Assembly (NCBI GenBank): GCA_003427395.1
Contig: BFEA01000245.1
Span: 45,380-104,741, forward strand
Reading direction: 5' to 3'
Source of the DNA: Chara braunii
Taxonomy: Eukaryota; Streptophyta; Charophyceae; Charales; Characeae
Length of the DNA stretch: 59,362 bases
This document shows, piece after piece, positions 55,094 to 59,362 of this stretch. The notes under the pieces were generated by a model. It did no database searches, was not told where the DNA came from, and saw nothing but the letters and a program-made list of their open reading frames with translations. The translations under genes and the position numbers were made by a program. Each line of letters begins with the position of its first letter. Position 1 is the stretch's first letter.

Positions 55094-56524
55094 ATGATGA
55101 GGTTGGCGTTGTCTGACCCAGTACAACTTTCGGAAGAACCCCTTACGATTGAAGGGGGGCATGAGCAAGGCGACGAAGTCCTCAAGATTTCTAAGGGAAT
55201 GGTGTTTCTTGTTAATTCGTTGATACAGGAAGATCATGGTAAGCTAATGTTGGAAGAAGGGGAAGGCAGTGAGATCAAAGAAGCCTTTCGTGAAGAGGAA
55301 TATGATGGGACTTATAAGAAGGTTGGTCTTTGGTTGAATGGGGACTTGAATGAGGCAGAGATAGAGCCAGAAATAAGAGAAAAGGCAAAGGGTTTTGTCG
55401 TTCGACAGGGGCATCTCTTCAAAAAGTCTGACGATGGTACGCCTAAGAGAGTGGTGTGTGGGGTTTCCAGACAGTTGGATGTGATTGCGGCCCTACATGA
55501 TGGAGTGGCAGGTGGACATCGATCTGCACGAGTGACTTCGAGAAAGATCCAACATCTTTATTTTTGGGATGGTATGGGTAAGATGGTGGCAGAGTTCTGC
55601 AACTCGTGCGTCCCCTGTCAGAAACGTTCGAATCTCCGCTATGCTGAGCCACTTAATCCACGATATGTGGTTGAGCCAGGTGCGATTGTGCACCTCGACC
55701 TGATCGTTATGCCACCCGGACTTAATGGGTACAGGTACATATTTGATGCGAGAGACAATCTTACCGGGTTTGTTGATGGGCGTGTAATCCGTGAGCGAAC
55801 CGGAAAAATTTTGGCAGAATGTATCGAAGAGTTTTACCTTCGGTACCCATTTGTTCGGGAATTTGTGATGGGTCGAGGCGGTGAATTTCGGGCGGAAGAA
55901 GTTCAGGCTCTGCTGAGGAGACTGGGAGTGAACTATAATTATACCAGTAGAGCGCATCCCCAGGCTAATGCTCCGGTCGAACGTGGGCATGCCACCTTGA
56001 CCAATTTGCTAGCTAAATGGTGTGCTGGCAAGCCATCAGCATGAACCGTCTATCTCAGAGCTGCCATATTTGTTGAAAACATAACCATAAAACGGACTAC
56101 TGGATATGCTCCGGTTACGTTATGGTTTGGACGACATGCTAAATTTCCAATCGAGAGTTTCCTAACCACATGGTAAAAACAGGATATGAAAGTCAGACTT
56201 TCTACAGAAAAATTGTTGGACCTGAGAGCCAGACAGATAAAAGTTACTGAGGAAAGAGTTGTAGAGGCTGCTGCCTCAACTGCGGACAGCAGATGGGCGG
56301 ACAAAGTTAGATGGGATAAGCAACCCCGGGTTCGGAAGGAACCATTGGAAGTGGGGGATATTCTCCTCCTCTATGACTCTTCTCTTGAAAAACAGTGGTC
56401 GAGGAAATTAGATAATCGATGGATGGGGCCATATCGTACCGTTAAAAAACAGAGCATGGGGCATACGAGATTGAGGAGATGGATGGAGCACGTAGACGAG
56501 ATTGGGTTTCGGGCTCGCGCTTGA
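55094..56524 (+). pseudogene. Element 3 integrase, one catalytic Asp replaced, two stops in the C-terminal part
   Basis: HHCC domain: LHDGVAGGH and CNSCVPCQ. First catalytic Asp is in VHLDLIVMP (55697). The second position, in EFVMGRGGEF, reads Gly (GGT, 55871). The Glu is in APVERGHATL (55979), exactly 35 residues after that position, so the D,35,E spacing is kept. After TGA 56042 the frame continues YAPVTLWFGRHAKFPIESF, TAA near 56166, then RKEPLEVGDILLLYDSSLEKQWSRKLD...GPYRTV, the SH3-like C-terminal domain, to 56524. No chromodomain is seen. Confidence 0.85.
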
Positions 56525-57660
56525 AGAAGTTTGTTCATAGGGACTAGATAATGCCTTACTTTTCTTAACAGACATTGATACCACAGGCTAACCTGATTCT
56601 ATGATTAAGTATTTGTAAGATATATTTTCCATGTCATGGACAGACACATATGGATTTGTAATGAATTACTTGTTGATGTCATTTTTGTCATTATTCTTCG
56701 TTCTCGAGCAAGATAATTGATGTGCATAATAATTTTTTCAAGCTTTGTAAAGATGATTCTCTGAGCATACATCTTTTTTATTTTTTATGTGGAATGAGTT
56801 TTGTTTGTGAGAGATTGATTTGAATCATTTGTGCAAAGTCGTGACTTGATGTGTAAAATGTGTATAAAATTTTGGAACATGTGACTTCCTTAACGATAAG
56901 TATTTGTTCTATAGGCACATGGTCTAATGAATATAATAAGTTTATATGTAATACCTAGTCCTTATTGTGTCTTGATATTCCTGGAAGATGTGAGCCTTGT
57001 AGGTGGTAGTGAGGCTCGTGCCGGAACTTGGTTCCTGGTCCACAACGAGATGATGTCATTTTCTTTGAAAAAGGGCGATGGCTACACTATCTCCGAAAAG
57101 GAGGATGGTGTCGTAATCCTGTTGACACCTCGCCTATGGTGGGGAGCAATTGCTGCTTATCACAAGGGTAGGGTTGGTCGTTTATCCTTGTGATATGCAG
57201 GGTCGCCGCGTCCTTATGATCCTCGTCTGACCAACTTGGACTATAGGGATGGGGTTATCTCGCCCTGTAAACGTGGCATTGACAGGGTTGCGATACTGGA
57301 ATCGGAGGGAATGTGGTGAGGCTCGAATCTAAAGCGGGGTTTGATGTCGAGATGTTATCCTTTGTGGAGGATTACACCACTCCTCGACGCAGTCACATAG
57401 AGTTTGGGGATATTATAACATAATAATCCTGGGTATTTGTAAAGTTGCACAATCAGGTGGGTTATGGAACTCAGGTAAAGGACTTAAATAAAAGGTTCTT
57501 GTATTGAATGGCTAGTTCAGATCATGTCTGAACGATTATCATAGGTTGGGTTATGGAGGCCTGTCAGGGGTTATTCCTGACTCATTCTGGTAACTAGTTG
57601 AAGGTTAATACAGCCAGAAGGGATGGTGGAAAGATGAAGCCTTGCTTATCATCCCCGACA
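56525..57660. other. 3' non-coding internal region of element 3
   Basis: AT-rich to about 56950. One intact 88-codon frame (56927-57193, MNIISLYVIP...GRLSL) is present, with no recognisable motif. The rest has no credible coding frame. Confidence 0.45.
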
Positions 57661-57801
57661 GCCGTGACTGTAGTATAGAACGAGTATCCTTGTGTTACGT
57701 GGGAGGTCCAGGTTAAACTCCTGGCGACACGTGAGTGTGTTGAGGTGTTGTGGATGCATCTCCATGGACATGAGAGACCCGGGTTAAATTCTCGGCGGTG
57801 A
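57661..57801 (+). other. Two tandem tRNA-Asp-like modules upstream of 3' LTR (element 3)
   Basis: Copy 1 (57661-57731) follows plant tRNA-Asp: TGTAGTATAG D-arm start, GAGTATCC, a TGTTACGTGGG anticodon-arm region (GTC anticodon reads GTT), and a perfect T-stem/7-base loop CCAGG-TTAAACT-CCTGG (57708-57724). Copy 2 (about 57730-57801) is weaker in its left half but has CCGGG-TTAAATT-CTCGG. T-loop C56 is lost in both, so neither is a normal tRNA gene. The element primes from tRNA-Asp, so an origin by tRNA capture during reverse transcription is plausible. Confidence 0.55.
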
Positions 57802-58133
57802 TGGTTGCTTGCCCATATGATTAAAATAATGTTTTCCAACCAAATGAATTTTGTTAGCCAAAACTATGAAAACTAAGTTCTTTGCATTTTGGACTTCCAG
57901 GGGCTGAATCTGGGCCTGAGTTTCAAAATTTTGGGCTTCCAGGGGCTGAATCTGGTAGCCAACCGATGAATGCAGAATGATTTTAAATTTTGGCTTCGAT
58001 GGCATAACTCGTTTAATAGTAAGGAGTCCGTTTTTTCGGATATCCGCTTATTAAAGTATCTGTGATTTTATAAAGATTGAGAGATACTAAGAAAGGTATT
58101 TGTAAAAATTTATGTTGAGAAGTACCGACCACG

Positions 58134-58172
58134 TGAACGACGTGGAAGTCGTTCAATGGGGCCCGGGAATGC
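58134..58172 (+). promoter_or_regulatory. Hairpin plus polypurine-like tract before 3' LTR (element 3)
   Basis: TGAACGAC-GTGGAA-GTCGTTCA, an 8-bp stem, is followed at once by ATGGGGCCCGGGAATGC and the LTR start at 58173. It occupies the same position as the element 2 hairpin at 28390-28405. Confidence 0.55.
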
Positions 58173-59362
58173 TGTCGGGGTAGAAACCCTGACAAGGGTA
58201 TCTGCCCCTGTTTTTCAACGTCGGACGCTGTCTGACTTTCTCACTTAGTTAGAAGACTAGATGAGATTGACGTTGCCAGAGTTTATCCAGACCAGCGCTA
58301 TGACTGAAAGACTTGAACTTTTTGAACCTGACGTCGTCGACGCAGGACGACACCGACATCCGTGCGGGATAACGGGAGTCAGCACTGTCGTCCGCGGGTT
58401 TTCGACGAGGCCGCGCTGGTGTGCGGTCGTAGGGAAACTAAAATTCAGCCTACTCTACCTATAGTAAGGTAACAACCGCGCGATTCAGGGCCTAAGTAGG
58501 CCAAAAAGGGGTCGCCGCGGCAAGATGGACCGCGGCGTGAAGGGATGGCTTAGGGTCCATACGGCTTTTGCGCCAAGGACCCGGGGGTGAAGGCGTCGAG
58601 GCCGGCTAAGTACGGCAGCTGTTAAAGCTGTCGGCTGCCGACCTCGCCTTCCAGCCGCGGTAATAAGACGGCTTAGCACGCATAGCCTGGCGTTAGCAAG
58701 GGGCCTGTTGGGCACTAGGAACCCTTCATATGGAAGGCCCGCTCCTTTTCTGATGTGAAAAGGAGCTAGCCCAGTAGGTACCGTTGCCAGATTACTACCC
58801 TGCAGACATGGGGATCGAACCTAACAACCTGCACTACCGGGCTAACTCCTTTTGGAGCAGCCCGTGACTTGACAAAGGGGGCGGCCAATTCTCGGTCGTG
58901 GGATCTGTGAGATCGCGGGACCGAGATCAGCCGCGCCGGGGTGATGTAGCCCCTGTATAAGGATGACACGCATAGGCCGAGAAATGGTCCGAATTTGTTT
59001 TCTTTTCTTTTTGGAAAAAAAAAAAATAAAAAAAAATTGTCCCGTAGCTGGACGCGTAAGTCCCGAGGTGCGGGCTCTGCGAAGGACGATTGAACCACGA
59101 GGTAAGTCAGGTTCTTTTCCTTTTTTGGTTTTCTTTTTTTTTCTTTTGGTTGGGGCCATACGGACGAAACGACGCGACCGTTGGCCTGAGCCAACGGTAG
59201 AAGAAGAAAAAAAAAGCGGGAGAAAAAAAAAATAGAAAAAAAAAAACTAAAGCGCCAAATGGCGCCGCGAGGAGTGGCCGTTTTTTTGGAGATTTTTTTC
59301 TTTTTTCTTTTTTTCTTTCGTTTCCTTGTTAGATTTGTTTAGATTTTTTTGTTAGATTTTTT
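58173..59362 (+). repeat. Element 3, 3' LTR (first 1190 bp, runs off the window)
   Basis: Matches 43776-44644 closely. From about 59038 it continues into sequence that is hidden by the N gap in the 5' copy: GTCCCGTAGCTGGACGCG, T-rich and A-rich tracts, and TGGCGCCGCGAGG. No gene is seen. Confidence 0.9.
58761..58853 (+). other. tRNA-like hairpin element with A and B boxes (3' LTR copy)
   Basis: A box TAGCCCAGTAGG at 58767-58778 and B box GATCGAACC at 58813-58821 are unchanged from the 5' LTR copy, within terminal inverted repeats. Confidence 0.45.

Larger units (their letters stand above)
43776..59362 (+). mobile_element. Element 3: younger giant-LTR Ty3/Gypsy retrotransposon (incomplete at window end)
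   Basis: 5' LTR 43776-49962, primer site 49965-49984, gag-protease-RT-RNase H-integrase 50420-56524, 3' non-coding region with tRNA-like modules, hairpin and polypurine-like tract, 3' LTR from 58173 running off the window. The first 225 bp of the two LTRs differ at about 12 sites by eye, mostly transitions. Domain sequences match element 2 throughout, so both belong to one family. It sits inside element 4's 3' LTR. Confidence 0.85.

Noticed and set aside
57661-57801. Functional tRNA gene
   Set aside because: The T-loop lacks the invariant C56, the acceptor stem pairs poorly and the second copy is degenerate. It is better described as tRNA-like.

Overview
This window is a transposon graveyard from a large, repeat-rich eukaryotic nuclear genome. 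No conserved host gene is recognisable. The retroelements are plant-type Ty3/Gypsy (metavirid) LTR elements primed by tRNA-Asp and initiator tRNA-Met, many nonsense codons look like C-to-T or G-to-A changes (as expected from cytosine methylation), and draft-assembly N runs are present. A streptophyte alga or plant fits best. The style of the elements reminds me of a charophyte such as Chara, but that is an impression and not a proven assignment.

Layout. 1-1850: strand-asymmetric triplet repeats (CTC/TTC, switching to GAG/GAA at 1276) with TCAA/TTGA palindromes. 2100-4640: a GC-rich, frame-shifted former coding region of unknown family. 5320-9101: element 1, a heavily decayed Ty3 gag-pol cut off inside integrase. 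9102-35981: element 2, a Ty3 element with exceptionally long LTRs: 5' LTR 9102-17791 (8.7 kb), decayed tRNA-Asp primer site at 17794, gag-pol relic 18202-23955, a second gag-like reading frame 24206-26520, and 3' LTR from 28426, colinear with the 5' copy over about 7.5 kb. 35982-36745: a hAT-like MITE. 36794-43775: element 4, with a 1.1-kb LTR, a tRNA-iMet primer site, long gag, reverse transcriptase deleted, integrase split by a 0.6-kb foldback insertion, a chromodomain-like tail, and a 3' LTR broken after 200 bp. 43776-59362: element 3, a younger relative of element 2, with 5' LTR 43776-49962 (containing an assembly gap), a 20/20 tRNA-Asp primer site at 49965, nearly complete gag-protease-RT-RNase H-integrase, and the start of its 3' LTR at 58173.

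The pieces nest like Russian dolls. Element 2 sits in the integrase of element 1, the MITE and element 4 sit in the 3' LTR of element 2, and element 3 sits in the 3' LTR of element 4. The missing right halves are all predicted downstream of the window in reverse order. LTR divergence agrees: the element 3 copies differ least, element 4 more, element 2 most.

The most unusual content belongs to the giant-LTR family (elements 2 and 3). Two intact, unclassified and possibly paralogous reading frames (47763-48266 and 48284-48745) lie inside the 5' LTR of element 3. Palindromic minisatellites lie inside the LTRs of element 2. tRNA-Asp-like modules and a hairpin precede the polypurine tract just before the 3' LTR in both elements.
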